From NCBI GenBank assembly GCA_012031785.1, contig JAAUTG010000006.1, forward strand, positions 1 through 42,959: 42,959 bases of DNA, in the 5' to 3' direction. The position numbers and the translations under genes are program-made. Below, one piece after another: positions 29,064 through 41,710 of the stretch. This stretch comes from Saprospiraceae bacterium (GTDB taxonomy: Bacteria; Bacteroidota; Bacteroidia; Chitinophagales; Saprospiraceae). The notes below the pieces were generated by a model. The model was not told where the DNA came from. It saw nothing but the letters and a program-made list of their open reading frames with translations, and ran no database searches. Positions within the stretch are counted from its first letter, which is position 1. The number at the start of each line of letters is the position of its first letter.

Positions 29064-29095
29064 AAGGGGGCGAATACCAATTCAGCCCCCTTTTT
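29064..29095 (+). terminator. Intrinsic terminator after recT
   Basis: AAGGGGGC...GCCCCCTTTTT hairpin with T-run. Confidence 0.9.
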
Positions 29096-29187
29096 GGTTT
29101 TGCGAACAATCAAGCCACGAAAGGCGATGCGCAAAAGTTTGTTTTCAGCATTAGTTAGCTGAATAAGCGTTCAAATATATAAAATAT

Positions 29188-29463
29188 TTATTTAACTACG
29201 TTAATTAATTCAATTAAAGTGTATTTGAATAGCACTTTTTTAGCGATAACAATAGCTACATTTGTCGGACTTACCAACAAAAATGAATCCCCACTTTCAG
29301 GAATTTGATGTACTTTGTAATCGGAATACGTTGTTTTCAAAGCATCTTCAACTGAATTGAATTTTGCAGATTTTTTGCCTTTAGGGGATTGAGCCATAGC
29401 TATACCTCCGCCTATTACTAGCAGCCCTGCAACTAAGGCGACTTTCTTTTCAAATGGTGTCAT
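29188..29463 (-). CDS. N-terminal-TM small protein
   Basis: VALVAGLLVIGGGIAMA. Confidence 0.5.
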   Translation of the reverse strand: MTPFEKKVALVAGLLVIGGGIAMAQSPKGKKSAKFNSVEDALKTTYSDYKVHQIPESGDSFLLVSPTNVAIVIAKKVLFKYTLIELINVVK

Positions 29464-29468
29464 AGCGG

Positions 29469-30317
29469 TTATAGTTGTTTAAGTTTGGATTGTAATTTCT
29501 TAATTAAGTTCGATATAAATTTTTTCTTTTCAGAATTGTCTTTAATACCGTTTTCGATAGCTGCAACAATCTTTGTAACATTAACAGAGATTTCACTAGC
29601 TTGTTTAGGCGTTACTTCATTACCTTCCTCAATAACTTCGTCAACTCGATTTTCAACAGATTCGGCAGCTTTCTCAACGGTATTAACCGCTTTTACTGAA
29701 TCAGGTTTTGCATCGTATTTAGCCTTTGACTTAGCTTGTCCTTTAGCTTGTTCAATTCTCTGTTTTCTACCATATAAACAGTCTTTGAAATTTAGGATAA
29801 AATCAACGGCTTTTTTGAGTTCGTTGGATTTGAATATTGGATATTCTTTAAGTTCGCAACAAGTTATTTTCCAAACACCGTCTTTCAAATGTAATTCAGC
29901 GTCTTTATCGGTTTCTCCATTGTAAAGAACCATATAATTATTGCCATCTACTTTTTTGACAATACTATTATATTTGGTGTGCGCTATTCCTTTGTCATCA
30001 AAGTCAAATCCTTTTTCAAGTCCCGATTTTTCGCCTTGCTCTAATGCTTTTTTAACATCAATAACCGACTTTTTTGGTTTAGATTTGGGTTCTTTTTTAA
30101 CCTTCTTATTAGGTTTAGTTTTAGGCTTTGTAGGCTTTGTAGGCTTTTCTATCTCTTTAGGCTCATCCTCTTTTGCCTCTTTACTATCAGCTAATTCCTT
30201 TTCAAACTTAGCAATTTGGCTTTTCTGCATATTAATAACAGACAAAGGCATATTCCTTTTTTCTAATGCAGCCAATGTTTTTTTGGCTCTCTCTATTTTT
30301 TCAACTATTTCACTCAT
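29469..30317 (-). CDS. Lys/Pro-rich coiled-coil protein
   Basis: Intact ORF, KPTKPTKPKTKPNKK low-complexity segment. Confidence 0.5.
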   Translation of the reverse strand: MSEIVEKIERAKKTLAALEKRNMPLSVINMQKSQIAKFEKELADSKEAKEDEPKEIEKPTKPTKPKTKPNKKVKKEPKSKPKKSVIDVKKALEQGEKSGLEKGFDFDDKGIAHTKYNSIVKKVDGNNYMVLYNGETDKDAELHLKDGVWKITCCELKEYPIFKSNELKKAVDFILNFKDCLYGRKQRIEQAKGQAKSKAKYDAKPDSVKAVNTVEKAAESVENRVDEVIEEGNEVTPKQASEISVNVTKIVAAIENGIKDNSEKKKFISNLIKKLQSKLKQL

Positions 30318-30338
30318 AATATAATTTTTAAAAAAATG

Positions 30339-30878
30339 TTATTGTGTTAAACTTTCTAATGTCAATTCCATTACCTCTATAATATCTACCAATTCCTCTT
30401 TTTCAGCCTTACGTTTTGTTGTTTTCAAAGTTAATTGCAATACTTCCAATATAGCTTCAATTTCCTCAATTTCTTCGGCATTTGAAACTATTTTTTCAAC
30501 TTCCTCAACCTCTATAATTTCCTCAATCTCTACTTTTGATACAGATTCTATCGGCTTAATATCATTCTTTGCAGCAACTCCGTAACCACTTGGAATATTA
30601 AACAAATGAGAAAGCGTTTCAAACTCTTTCACACGACCTTCGATATTTTTGTACCTTTCAGTTTTTCTACGAATACGGTCTTTTATCGCCTCGATACGCT
30701 CAGGAAGTTTATCTTTAATTTCAGCAATTTTCTCTTCTAACTTCATTGATTCTGAAATTAAACTATCTCTATAATCTGTTAATTGTTCTAATCCCATACC
30801 CAAAGAACGTAAATACTTATCTTGGTAATATGCTGCTGACTTCCATGACCATAAGAATTTAAACGCTAAAGAGTTCAT
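30339..30878 (-). CDS. Coiled-coil protein downstream of SNF2 gene
   Basis: Intact ORF. Confidence 0.5.
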   Translation of the reverse strand: MNSLAFKFLWSWKSAAYYQDKYLRSLGMGLEQLTDYRDSLISESMKLEEKIAEIKDKLPERIEAIKDRIRRKTERYKNIEGRVKEFETLSHLFNIPSGYGVAAKNDIKPIESVSKVEIEEIIEVEEVEKIVSNAEEIEEIEAILEVLQLTLKTTKRKAEKEELVDIIEVMELTLESLTQ

Positions 30879-33800
30879 TTTTCAGGATTGAAAAATGAGT
30901 AAAACCTTGCTATGTTTTCTGATGCCGTTTTAACATCTAAACTATCACTATCAGGAACATTATTAAATGCGGAACTCAATATTTTTGAGTGTCTTGTTTC
31001 CATATACTTATAATAAGTACCACCATATCTGAACTTTTCTTGTTCTTTTTTCAGCTTATCGGCAAGTTGTTCATCTGTAAATATAGAAAAGTCATTTTCA
31101 ACTTTAAACATTTCGTTTGTTTCAGCGACAAACCCTTCGCCTTGTACTTTTGAAAGTTCAGATTTAATTTTTTTGCGTTCCTTTTCTTTGTCCTCGTCAG
31201 TTAAATCTTCGTTAAACTCAATTTCTGTAAATTGTTCTTTTAATTCTTTTATTTTAGCATCACGACCTTCAATTCTTACTGCTCTACGATACTCAACAAT
31301 TGCAAGTTCTAATTGAGTTAAATTTTCTATTACAGGTTGTTTTGAATTTGAGTAACCTTCAAGTGTATCATTAGCTTTATTCATTTCTTCAACCTTAGCC
31401 ATGATAATATCATTTTCACGTTTTACAACTGAAATATCACGGTCTTGTTCGATAACAGCAATTTTATCAGCCCTTGTCATTAAATCCGCCTTAATTTTGT
31501 TCGGGTCAAACTCTTTCAAATCCATATCGGACTTAATATTTTCTCTATCCCAAATTTCTTTGATACGACTTGTTTTGTCTTGTAGCTTTTGGAAGTAAAC
31601 AACATCGGCACTATCAGCAAGTAAAACATAGTTAATAAATACATAAGCGTTTTTATTACCTTGTCTATGGCATCTACCTTCGATTTGAGTTGCATCTGTC
31701 GGATTCCAATCTACTGTAAGGTTAAACATACCGATAGTGTCTTTTTGCAAGTCGATACCTTCTTTAATAGTAGCCGAACCGATAATTACCTTTACTCTAC
31801 CATCGTTAAAGTCCCTTTTAATAACTTCACGTTGTTTCTCTGTAATTTTAGAATAAATTAATTTAACCTCATCATTTCTAAATCCTACACCTATTTTATT
31901 GTCGGTTAAATATTCTGCCAATAATTCAATTAAAGAAAAACCAAAGCTGTTTTTGTTTGTACCCAAATTACAGTATATAATAATACCTTTCATTGGTTCA
32001 TTGTTCTTTGCTTGGTAGTCTTTAATATGTTTGATACATTCCATTACATACTTAATCTTTGGACTTGTTTCAACCACTTCGGCTGCCGTTGGTACTCCTA
32101 AATTCGCCATTTTAAATAGGTATGGAGAAAGTGAAACGGTACGCATGAATGACAAACCTTTCATTATTCGCACAAATTCGGGTTCTTCATCGTCATCTAT
32201 ACTAACATTGCTAACTGCAACGCTTTCTTTGATTATTTGCCATGCCGAATAATATTCGTCATTAAACCAGACAAACATTTTTTTATCAGGTTGATTTTCA
32301 GAACTTTGTTTAATATAAACAAAGTCTTTAGTTCTGCCAAACCTTGTATTGTTTCTTTTAATCTCATTTTGCAATACAGGGTACGAAGCATCTTTAAGTA
32401 AATTATATTACCCTCTATTTTATCAATGTATTGGGTTCCTGAATTAGATTTTTTAACAATCAATTCATCTTCATCATTAGTGCCTTTTTCATCTTCTTCG
32501 CTTTCTGTATCTATTGTTATATCTACTGCAACATCTCCATCTTCAATAACTTCTGCATTCCCAAAATCAATACCTGCTTCGTTTTGGTCTTCGCCAAGCA
32601 TATAATTTTCAATAGCCAAAAAGTATTTCATTTGTTGTTCGGTTGGCTTAACAATGGTTTCAATCATTGGTAATTCAACTTGCTGTGCAGATTCCTTACA
32701 AATTACACTTGTATCTTTTATTGGTAATGTAATTTTACAAGGTCGTAAAACATTAGATTCTTCGCCTGTTTTATAATCAATAACAGAATAAATAAGGTTA
32801 CGCAAAGATTGTAAGTTTACAAACCCGACAACTTCTTCTTTTTTAACTGGTTGATTCTTTGCATTAACTACGAACCCATATTCGGTACGAATAAAGTAGT
32901 CAAAAAACTCTTTCAATCCTTTAAATCCGTAATCCTCAATAACTCTGTGGTTAGTTAAAGATAACATTGAATATATTTCGAGAGGGCTGTTTGTGAATGG
33001 GGTTGCTGTTAATAAACAAACATTTCTACCTTTATTTTTATTTTGTACGTAATGTGTTACGCAAAATGCTTTTAAGCCCAACGCACTTGCTTGTCCTGAT
33101 TGTAATTTATACCGAGATTTGCTTTCATCTTCCGACTTTTCATTAGCAACTGATGTAAATATTTTTTTCATATTATGGGCTTCATCAATCACTATATAAT
33201 CAAAGCCAAATTCATCAAAGTCAACCCTTGCATTTTCTTTGCTTTGACCAATAATTTTTTTAATCTTTTGTTGCCATGCACCATGTTTTTTCGGGTCTAA
33301 ATCTCCTTTTTTATTAGTTAAGTCCTGACCTTGTGTAAGTATTTCAACAAGTTCGTTAAAAATCATTTGGCTAGTTTCTTCACTAAAACCAAAACGAGCG
33401 AATCCTTGATATGTACATATTGTAACCGTTTTTTCGGGGATTTCTTTAAGAACGCCAGTTGTAAATACTAAATATTCATAGTATTTTTTAGATAATTTTA
33501 TCAATAGATTAATCAAATCGACTTTGGCATTAACCCATTTGAGTTGTTTATTCGGTTCTTTTGCATCCATAAACTCTGCAAACTTAGCAAGTGCTGTTCT
33601 ATTGCCTGTTTTTTGGGATTCCTCCGATTCAAAAACCATTAGAGCAACTTCGTCATGTATTACTTCGTCAATATCTGATATTGCTTCTCTTATACTCTCT
33701 CCTAATATCGGGTCGTTTTTCTTAATCTTAGATAAATTAACCGTTTTAGTATTGCCTTTTTTATCAATATACTTATTAAGTATTTCGCCTAAGGCATTAA

Positions 33801-36623
33801 TACTATTCATAAGTGATTCAAACCTTTTATTATCATCTTCTGAATACTCCCGAATAGAATTTTTAATTAAATCGGTATTTAGATTATACAGTTCGTTTAC
33901 AGAACCTAAGTGAGAAATACCTCCGTAATAATTTTTTCCACCTTAGTTTCTTTATCATAAACTTTTGTATTTGTAGTTTCTGAAATCCATTTGTAATATG
34001 TAGCTTTTGGAACTACCAATAAAGGTCGTTTACAATCTCCATTATCAATAGCATTTGAAATAGCTATTAATGCACTCAAACTTTTGCCGACCCCTACGCC
34101 ATACGCAATAAGCCCTGAACCGTTTATCTTCATAAATGCAACCGCATTTCTTTGAACATCTGAAAAAGCCAAATTGTGTCCATCTTTGAACTTTGCAGAG
34201 TGAGTGAATCCAACAGGAATTTTGTTAAGGTTAGGGTAAACGTATCGGTTAAACCTTTCGTTCCATTGCTTTTCAATAACAGCGAGTTCATTATCTAAAA
34301 CCATTTCGGCTAAGAAAAACGAAAAGGCAGCATCTCCAGCCCCTTTAGCACGTTGGTATGCTTCCGAGTTTTTAGCATCAATAGCTTTTTTTTCATCTGT
34401 TTTAGCATCTTTTGGAGCATCGTACCAATTCTCGTTGTCGATATACTTTTCAATATCTAAGAATGTAACACCGTTATATTCGAGTGCTGAATAATAGTTA
34501 CGCAACCAATAAGCAAAGCCTGTTACAAGTGATACAGATTCTTTAAATTCATAGCCATTTTTAAGGGCTGTGATTTTGTGGTTACGTGCATCTTTGGTAT
34601 GGCAAAGTAAAACAGGACGATTTGAAACAACGGCATCATTAAACCTTTTCACTTTTGGCATAACCATTTCGAGTGCTTTCAGAATATCATTGTAGTATGT
34701 TTCGGAGTATTTCTCAATAATGCTATCTTTTAACAAATCAATGATTTTCTTTTTAGAAACAACATCGCCACTTAAAAATTCGGCATAATACTCAAATTTG
34801 TCATTAACAGGAATTAACAACGGAGTTTTAACTGTACGAGTGTAACCATCGCCCGAAGTTACAGGAAACTCAACTCTATGGTTAATAAAATCAGTATTTG
34901 AGTATTCGTTTTCGTCAAAGTATAAAGAATATTTAATTTCGGGGTGTACTGATAAGTAAGCCTCAATTTCGATACGTGTTAAGTCTTTATTATAAAGTTT
35001 TGTTGATTCTCTGAATGATATAATTTCATTCACGAAGTCGCCTTGCAAACCTTCTTTTTTCTTTGTCGCTTTAGGCGTAAGTATTTTTGATTCAATAGAT
35101 TTTATTGATTCTTCAATCTTTGTTTCTATTGGCGTGTCGGACGAATTACCTGTTTGAATTGCTCCGTACTGTATTTGTTCGGGTATTGGAGCTTCAATCT
35201 TTTCAATTTCGGTTTCAATATTACCTTGTACTGAATCAACTAATTCGCCAAATTGGTTAGTTCGTGGCATTACTTTACCTAAAACCTTGCTTGGGTTTTG
35301 CTTAAAAAAGGCATCGCCTGTTAATAGGTCGTAGTCGCCTATTGAATCGGATATTTGTATTTTTGGTTCAAATATGTTGTCCATTGTGTCGGTGTTTGTT
35401 TCTTGTTTTAAATTTAAATTAGCTATTTTTACTAATTGATTTGAATTGTATTTTACCCCAATTGATTCTCCATCTTGTTTTTCAAGCAAATACAATCCAT
35501 TTTTTACACTCCTTATTTTATAATACTTATCTAAAGCCCCATTTTTCTTATAAGTGTCGAGTTTAATTCCTACCCAATCTCCTATGTTTAATTCGCCTTC
35601 CATCTTTTGCTTTTTTTGTTCAGTTTGTTGTAATTCGGGATATTCAGCCAAAACCTCGCTCGGAACTAGTTTTTTGTCAGATATAGCCTTTTTAATATAG
35701 TACTCATGTATAAATTTACGAGCTTGTTCAGTTGTTAAATTATGATTAGTATTGTATTTTAGTATTTCGTGGTTTTTTTGACTTGTTAAAGCACCTGTCC
35801 CCATAAGACTTTCCTTAAATTCTTGATACGTCATTTCAAAAGGCTCTTTTTTTTGTGCCTTTTGAACGTAGTTAGGTATAAACGGCTCAATAATCTCAAA
35901 GTCATTATCAATGCTACCGTCCAAAATAGTCATTATATCATCGTTAAATTGTTGTAAAGGTTCTTTTAAATCATCAGCCGAAAACCAGTAAGTAACAACT
36001 TCTTGTGGGCTTTGACTATCTGCAATAACATTACGTAATATTCGAGAATAATGCTCAAAATATTTCAAATCAGTTTTTATTTTAGCATCGAGGATTTTAC
36101 GAGCCAACTGTTTTAGTTTACCCTCTACCAAATACTTTTCAGAACTTGGCAAATTATTAAAGTAACCGTGTATAGCCTCATGTACCAAAGTAATTTTAAA
36201 GCTATCAAATACCCCAACACCTAATTCTTTGCCTCGTTCCTGCAATGCTAATGAAGTTTGACTATCTAACCTTGTATAAAGTTCATTTCGAGAAGGTACA
36301 AAAAAGCCTAAAGCGTGTTTGGTAAGTGTTTTAAGTTCTTCTAAGTCGGATTTTAAATAGCTAATTTTAATCTTTACTTTATCTTTTAAAAAGTCAAATA
36401 ACTTAGCAGTTCTAGGGTTGTATGCACCAATAGTATGAGCAAGGTCGACAATATTTTTAGGGTTATTTTCAATAACCACATTAAAAACTTGGTCTATTTC
36501 GCTTGTTTTACTGTGCTGCATTTTATTAAATCTCCTCGATGGCGATGTAAGTTTCTTCATGCCTTTATATCCAAAATTAGCATTGCTCATTTTATTCAGA
36601 GATGTTAAAAAGTTCGCTTTCAA
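30875..36623 (-). CDS. Polyvalent protein: HExxH metallopeptidase domain + SNF2-like helicase (ORFs 33906-36623, 32233-33810, 30875-32374 merged)
   Basis: LVHEAIHGYFN; Walker A GVGVGKSLSALIAI; VIDEAHNMKK; LLTATPFTNSPLE; IEGRCHRQGN. Two one-base corrections (T6 at 33932-33937, T3 at 32393-32395) restore VEKNYYGGISHLGSVNELYNL and IIYLKDASYPVLQNEIKR. Confidence 0.8.
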
Positions 36624-36810
36624 TCATTGTTATTACTGCATCAATATCAGGATTAACCATGTGAACCATACGTTCAACAATCGCATTTTTCAAACGGTAT
36701 TTTTCGCTTGGAACTTGGCAATAAGCCCATACCATAGGAAATTCGTCTTTTGTAATCTTGTCGGTCAAGTACCTATCTACAAGGTATTCGAGTTTATTTA
36801 TTGCTTCCAT
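36592..36810 (-). CDS. Small hypothetical protein
   Basis: Intact ORF. Confidence 0.5.
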   Translation of the reverse strand: MEAINKLEYLVDRYLTDKITKDEFPMVWAYCQVPSEKYRLKNAIVERMVHMVNPDIDAVITMIESELFNISE

Positions 36811-36814
36811 GATG

Positions 36815-37006
36815 TTATTTTTTTACTTGTTTAAATTTAAAACTATCCATTTTTGGTTTAAATTTGCCAATTTGTATTTCGTGAGTTAATAAATCTTTTG
36901 CATTTGATTTAGCAAAATATTCAAGTTTTGTTAAACTCACTTTGTCTGTTTTTAACTCAAATTCTACCGTAATCGAACCTTTAATTTTAATTTCTTTTGC
37001 TTCCAT
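36815..37006 (-). CDS. Small hypothetical protein (start MEAKEIKIKG)
   Basis: Intact ORF. Confidence 0.5.
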   Translation of the reverse strand: MEAKEIKIKGSITVEFELKTDKVSLTKLEYFAKSNAKDLLTHEIQIGKFKPKMDSFKFKQVKK

Positions 37007-37010
37007 GATG

Positions 37011-40000
37011 TTATTTTTTACGTAATACAATTATATCTGTCCCAATTGCTGTATGGTCAAACGCATTTTCGGGCAACCTATAAGCATCAATCAATTCAGC
37101 TTTTTTTGATAATAATTCCTTAAAGCCATTGTATTTATTGTTATTCTGCAAAAATGCCGAAGGAATAATAAATATTAATAAACCGCCTTGAACAAGACTG
37201 TCAATACCTCTCATTATAAAGTAATGGTCGAATTGAGTTGCAAGGGTGTGTTTTTGTTCCTGAACACTATACGGACTGTCGTACTTCCCATAAGGAGGAT
37301 TCCCGATAACTAAGTTATACTTGTTCCTTACTATATTTCCTAGCGATTCACTACCCATGAAAAATTCTGTTTCAAAACTTTTTAAGTTTACGTTTGCTCG
37401 TGGGTACAATACTTTTGCAATGGTATAACTTGTTCTATCAACTTCAAATGCAGTAACCGAACAACCGTTTGGAACGAGTTTAATGAAGCGACCTACACCG
37501 CAGCTTGGCTCTAACACTTTATCGCCTTGCTTACCTTCAAAACCATGCTTATAAGCTAATCCCCACATTTTATTTACAACCAATTCAGGGGTGTAAAACT
37601 CAAACAAAAAGCCTTGAAAGTTCTTTATTTTACCTTCTCTTATTTCGGTTGCATATTCGTTTTTAAGTCCACCATGCCCTGAATATTGACTAAGCATAGT
37701 TAGTTCGGCTTCGGAATATTTGCTTCGGTCTGCACCGTTCTTTTCAATCAATTCTCGTACTTGTCTGTTAAGTTCGTATTGTTGCTGTTTATTTAGTTTC
37801 ATTACTTTAGTATTTTTAGCTTCTTGTTTTGGCTCTTCTTTAGACTTTTTGCGATTTTCAACTATCTTTTCATATTCTCGCCTAAGTCTATCAAAATTTT
37901 CTTTTGAGGTTAGCTTTAACTGCATTTCATACTTTTCGTTTGTCCTTTCCGAATCAAAAACTAATCCATCTTCAGTAGGCACATAAGCATCTACTCTATA
38001 CGCAAATTCAGTTTCTAAATCAACAACTTTTTTGATTAATCCATAAGCGTTTCTTTCGGGCTTCTCGCCTACTTTATAAGTAACATACTCTCCTACGGAA
38101 AACTTACCTATTCTTTTGCCTGATATTGAAGAAATATATTCCTTTTCGCTTGGAACTAAATACGATTCAAGTTCAAAAATTTCCGAAGGATATACATAAA
38201 TAACTTCTTTTACTCTGTCATTAGAACAGCACGAAGTTTTTATTTTGCCATTGAATTTTATAATGCCTTTGGTTATATCCTCTCTTAACTCTACTTTTGA
38301 ACCTGCCTTTGCGTGTCCTTTGTTTATTTTTAATGTCAGAAAATATCCTGAATTATAAACAATTTCATCGTCCTCATTAGTTTCGTCAAGCATAACTTTA
38401 ACAATAGATTTCATTTTTAACAAACTCAAATTAGCTTGTTCGGTATTTCCTGCATTTAAAGAGCCTATTGCACTCCAAAGAGGTTTAGATATTTCATGGT
38501 AGTTGTTATCTTCCATACTATTGTGTAGCTTTTCTAAATTATCTACGCCCCATGATATGTCGCTTTTTAATGCTGCTTGTAACATTCCATCTACATCAAA
38601 ATCGTGGCTGTACATATCGCCTAATTGGTATTTTGTATCAAGTTTTATCATTGTGTTTTTATCTCTATTCAATTCTTTGTTGCTAATAATAGTCGGAGGT
38701 GTCATTGTACTGTCGTAGACTAATTCATTTTGATTAAAAATATATATCTGAATTTTAGGGTTATCCTTTAATGCTTGTTTAAAAACATTTTCGTCAAACC
38801 TTTTAAATAAACCATTATCAATTGCTTCTATTGTTTTCAATCCCAAAATAGGACTTGGTTTTATAATATTCTTTTTGATTAAGTTTTTATTTGAAGCTTT
38901 TAGTATGTTCTCATTGTGGTTTTTATTTTCATTGAAAATAATTATTAATGCTTCGTTATCTGCATTCCAATAAAACCCATTCAATATTCGAGGTTCGGAT
39001 TCAATTATTTGATTTGCTTTTTCGTATATTTTGTAATCGGCATCCTTCTGTGCCATATCATTATTCTTAAATGAATTATCAAACACTTTTTGCAATAAAT
39101 CGCCATCTAATTTGAAATTATGCTCATATCTCTTTACGTTGTCGCCTTGATTACTTTTTTTCTTAATAGTTTCTATTTTGTCGTGTAAAAATCGTTCCTT
39201 CAATTCATTTGGCAGTATTTCAACGCCTTTAGGATTTGTTAGAGGATTTTTATTAGATAAAAATTTAGAAGTAGTTTTAATTATAGTGTCTAAATGCTTT
39301 TCATCAATAGTTGTATTTTTGTTGAATATTTTTCGTTGTAAATATTCCAAACAATTTTCCCAATTTATCAAAATTCTTCCTTCCTTATCGTCTTTATCGT
39401 TTTCGGGTTCAATTTTCTCAATTTCAGCGTTTAATTTAATATTTCTTAAATTTATTATCGCCTCTAGTTCCGATGTATCTTTTTTGTAAATATCATACAT
39501 AAAATCTAAATTAATGTTTGATGTAGATTTTTTTCTAACAGATTGATACGATATTCCTTCTTTTGTTTTCCAAAATACATGACCATACAATGCTCCTATT
39601 GTTTTTGGAGCTAGTTTAATATTAAAACAAGCAGCCAATTCAATGATAGCCTCGCCTGTAACGTCCTTTCCATTCTTAAAGTTTTCAAATGCTTTTACTA
39701 TTGAGTTATTAAAATTAATAGATTCCTCAATCTCTTTATTTTTATTTTCAATAATTTTATTTTGTTCGTCTTTTTGTCTTTTTTCAATAAACTGCTGTCT
39801 TTTTTTCAATAGACGTTCAGTGTCAAGCCCTAATTCTTTTGCCATTTCTAATTCCAAAACTGAAACGTGCCTTATTTCATCGTCATTTATGCCTTTTAAT
39901 CTATTTAAAATAAAAACTATTTGCTCGGATGCCCTTTCTGAATAATCGGATATATTATGTATTTCCGTATTGCTAATTTCTTGATAGTCCGTGAATACGC

Positions 40001-41404
40001 TTTTATTAGCGTGTCTTATCTCTATTATTATTAAATATAATTTAATATTGTTTATCTCATCAAAACGTGTTGGTTCAACTGAAATATACACTTTATCGTA
40101 TTTTTCAATAGGCTTAACATTCAAACTTTTATTCGTCAATGTGTTTCCGTCCGACTTGTATGTTAATATCTTTATTGTTTTGCTTTCTAATTCTTTAATA
40201 TCGTGGTTCGGATTAAATGGAACTATATCCTTTTTAATTATTCCTCCATCGTTAAACGATTCAAAATCTTCCTCTCTGTTTTCAATTATAGCTTGATACG
40301 TTTCATTATCAATAGCACTAGATATTTCGTCAACTATTTCTTTAGCAACATAACGTAAATCGCTTTCGCTCATATTGTCGTCTAATAGATATTTCTCTAT
40401 TAAATATGATTTATCAAACTCCTCTTCGCTATATTTATTTTCGTCATTGTCAAACTTGCCTCTAGTTTTATTATTAGAAGTAACAACAAAACTCAATACT
40501 TTGTCGGCTAAATTTCTTTCGCTTCCTGTATGGTTAGATATTCTCACGCATAAAATCGCATATTCGGGATTTTTGCTTTTTGCTATTCTGTAATTATTCT
40601 CAAAGGTAGAAACATCTCCGCTTTCAGAAACTCTCTCTGATGTTGAGTTATTTGTTTCTATTGTAAATAATTTTGTGTCCGAACTTACCAATTTACTATC
40701 TTTATCCATTACTAAATAGCAATAGAAAGATTTACTTAAAAACCCTGCCGATTCAGAATAATGAATAAATTTTTTATACTTATTGAAAAACTCTGTTTCT
40801 ACGTTTATTCTTATTTCTGAAATATTATTGTCAATAACTTCGTCTGCATTATAATAATCAAATGACTTAGTATCTACCTCTTTTGGGTAATCGTCCTCTT
40901 TTATTAAACTGTAAATATCTTTATCTTCATAATATGATTCTATCGGATAATCTTCTATTGGGTAATCTTCGCCTCCAACGTGTTTATATTGATTTGTCTT
41001 TTCCCAAACAATAATTGAAACATTCTCCCCTTTATATCTAGGCTCAAATCCATCGGGCAAACTATAATAGTCAATGTCGGGTTGGTTAGGCGTATCTCTC
41101 TCTAACAACTCTGTATCTTTATCGTTTGACACAGTTACAGAATATAATTTAAAATCAATCAATTTACTATCAACAATTCCACCATTATCAAACTTTACAC
41201 CTCCGCCCTTAACGTTAAGATGCGATAATATTTCTTTAGCGGTCATTTTTTACCGTTAAAATCATGCAATTCGGAGTTTTCAACAGCTTCTTTTTTAATA
41301 ATAGCTTCGCCACCCTCAACTTCAATAGGTTTATTTGAGCCTTTTATTATACCTTTAATACCTCCGTTTTCGTGAGAATCGCCTTGTATTATTCCGTTTG
41401 CCAT
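37011..41404 (-). CDS. Large polyvalent protein with C-terminal N6-adenine DNA methyltransferase
   Basis: VLEPSCGVGRFIKLV ... NLVIGNPPYGKYDSPY. N-terminus MANGIIQGDSHENGGIKGIIKGSNKPIEVEGGEAIIKKEAV joins MTAKEILSHLNVKGGGVKFDNGG after one base is added in T6 at 41246-41251. Confidence 0.8.
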
Positions 41405-41458
41405 TATGTAAACTTTTTTTAGTTTGTTTTGTTTTTATTTGTTTTTTTGTTTTAAATT

Positions 41459-41554
41459 AGTACCACTAAAAGTTTAATTTCAATGTCGGGCGGAGAGATT
41501 TCTTTATAAGAAAATTACCGCAGATACCATTGAAATTAAACTTTTTGTATTACT
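41459..41554. repeat. Long inverted repeat: 18-bp perfect core (41468-41485 / 41528-41545), about 27-bp arms with 3 mismatches
   Basis: AAAAGTTTAATTTCAATG ... CATTGAAATTAAACTTTT; inner GCGG/CCGC and TTTCTT/AAGAAA pairing. Confidence 0.9.
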
Positions 41555-41647
41555 GTTATGTATCTTAATAAGAATTTATAGGCAAAATCTTTTGCCTCTT
41601 TTTTAATTCAGAAATTTTCATCATATTTATATGTAGTTTTCAAAATC

Positions 41648-41677
41648 CAAAAATACAATAATAAAATAATATACAAA
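41648..41677 (-). promoter_or_regulatory. Predicted minus-strand promoter (TTTG-N18-TATTTTTG)
   Basis: Bacteroidota -33/-7 pattern read on the minus strand. Confidence 0.5.
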
Positions 41678-41680
41678 GTA

Positions 41681-41710
41681 TTGCTTTGCATAAAATTAAC
41701 ATTATATTTG
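41681..41710 (+). promoter_or_regulatory. Predicted plus-strand promoter (TTG-N19-TATATTTG)
   Basis: Bacteroidota -33/-7 pattern; -7 box 41703-41710. Confidence 0.55.
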
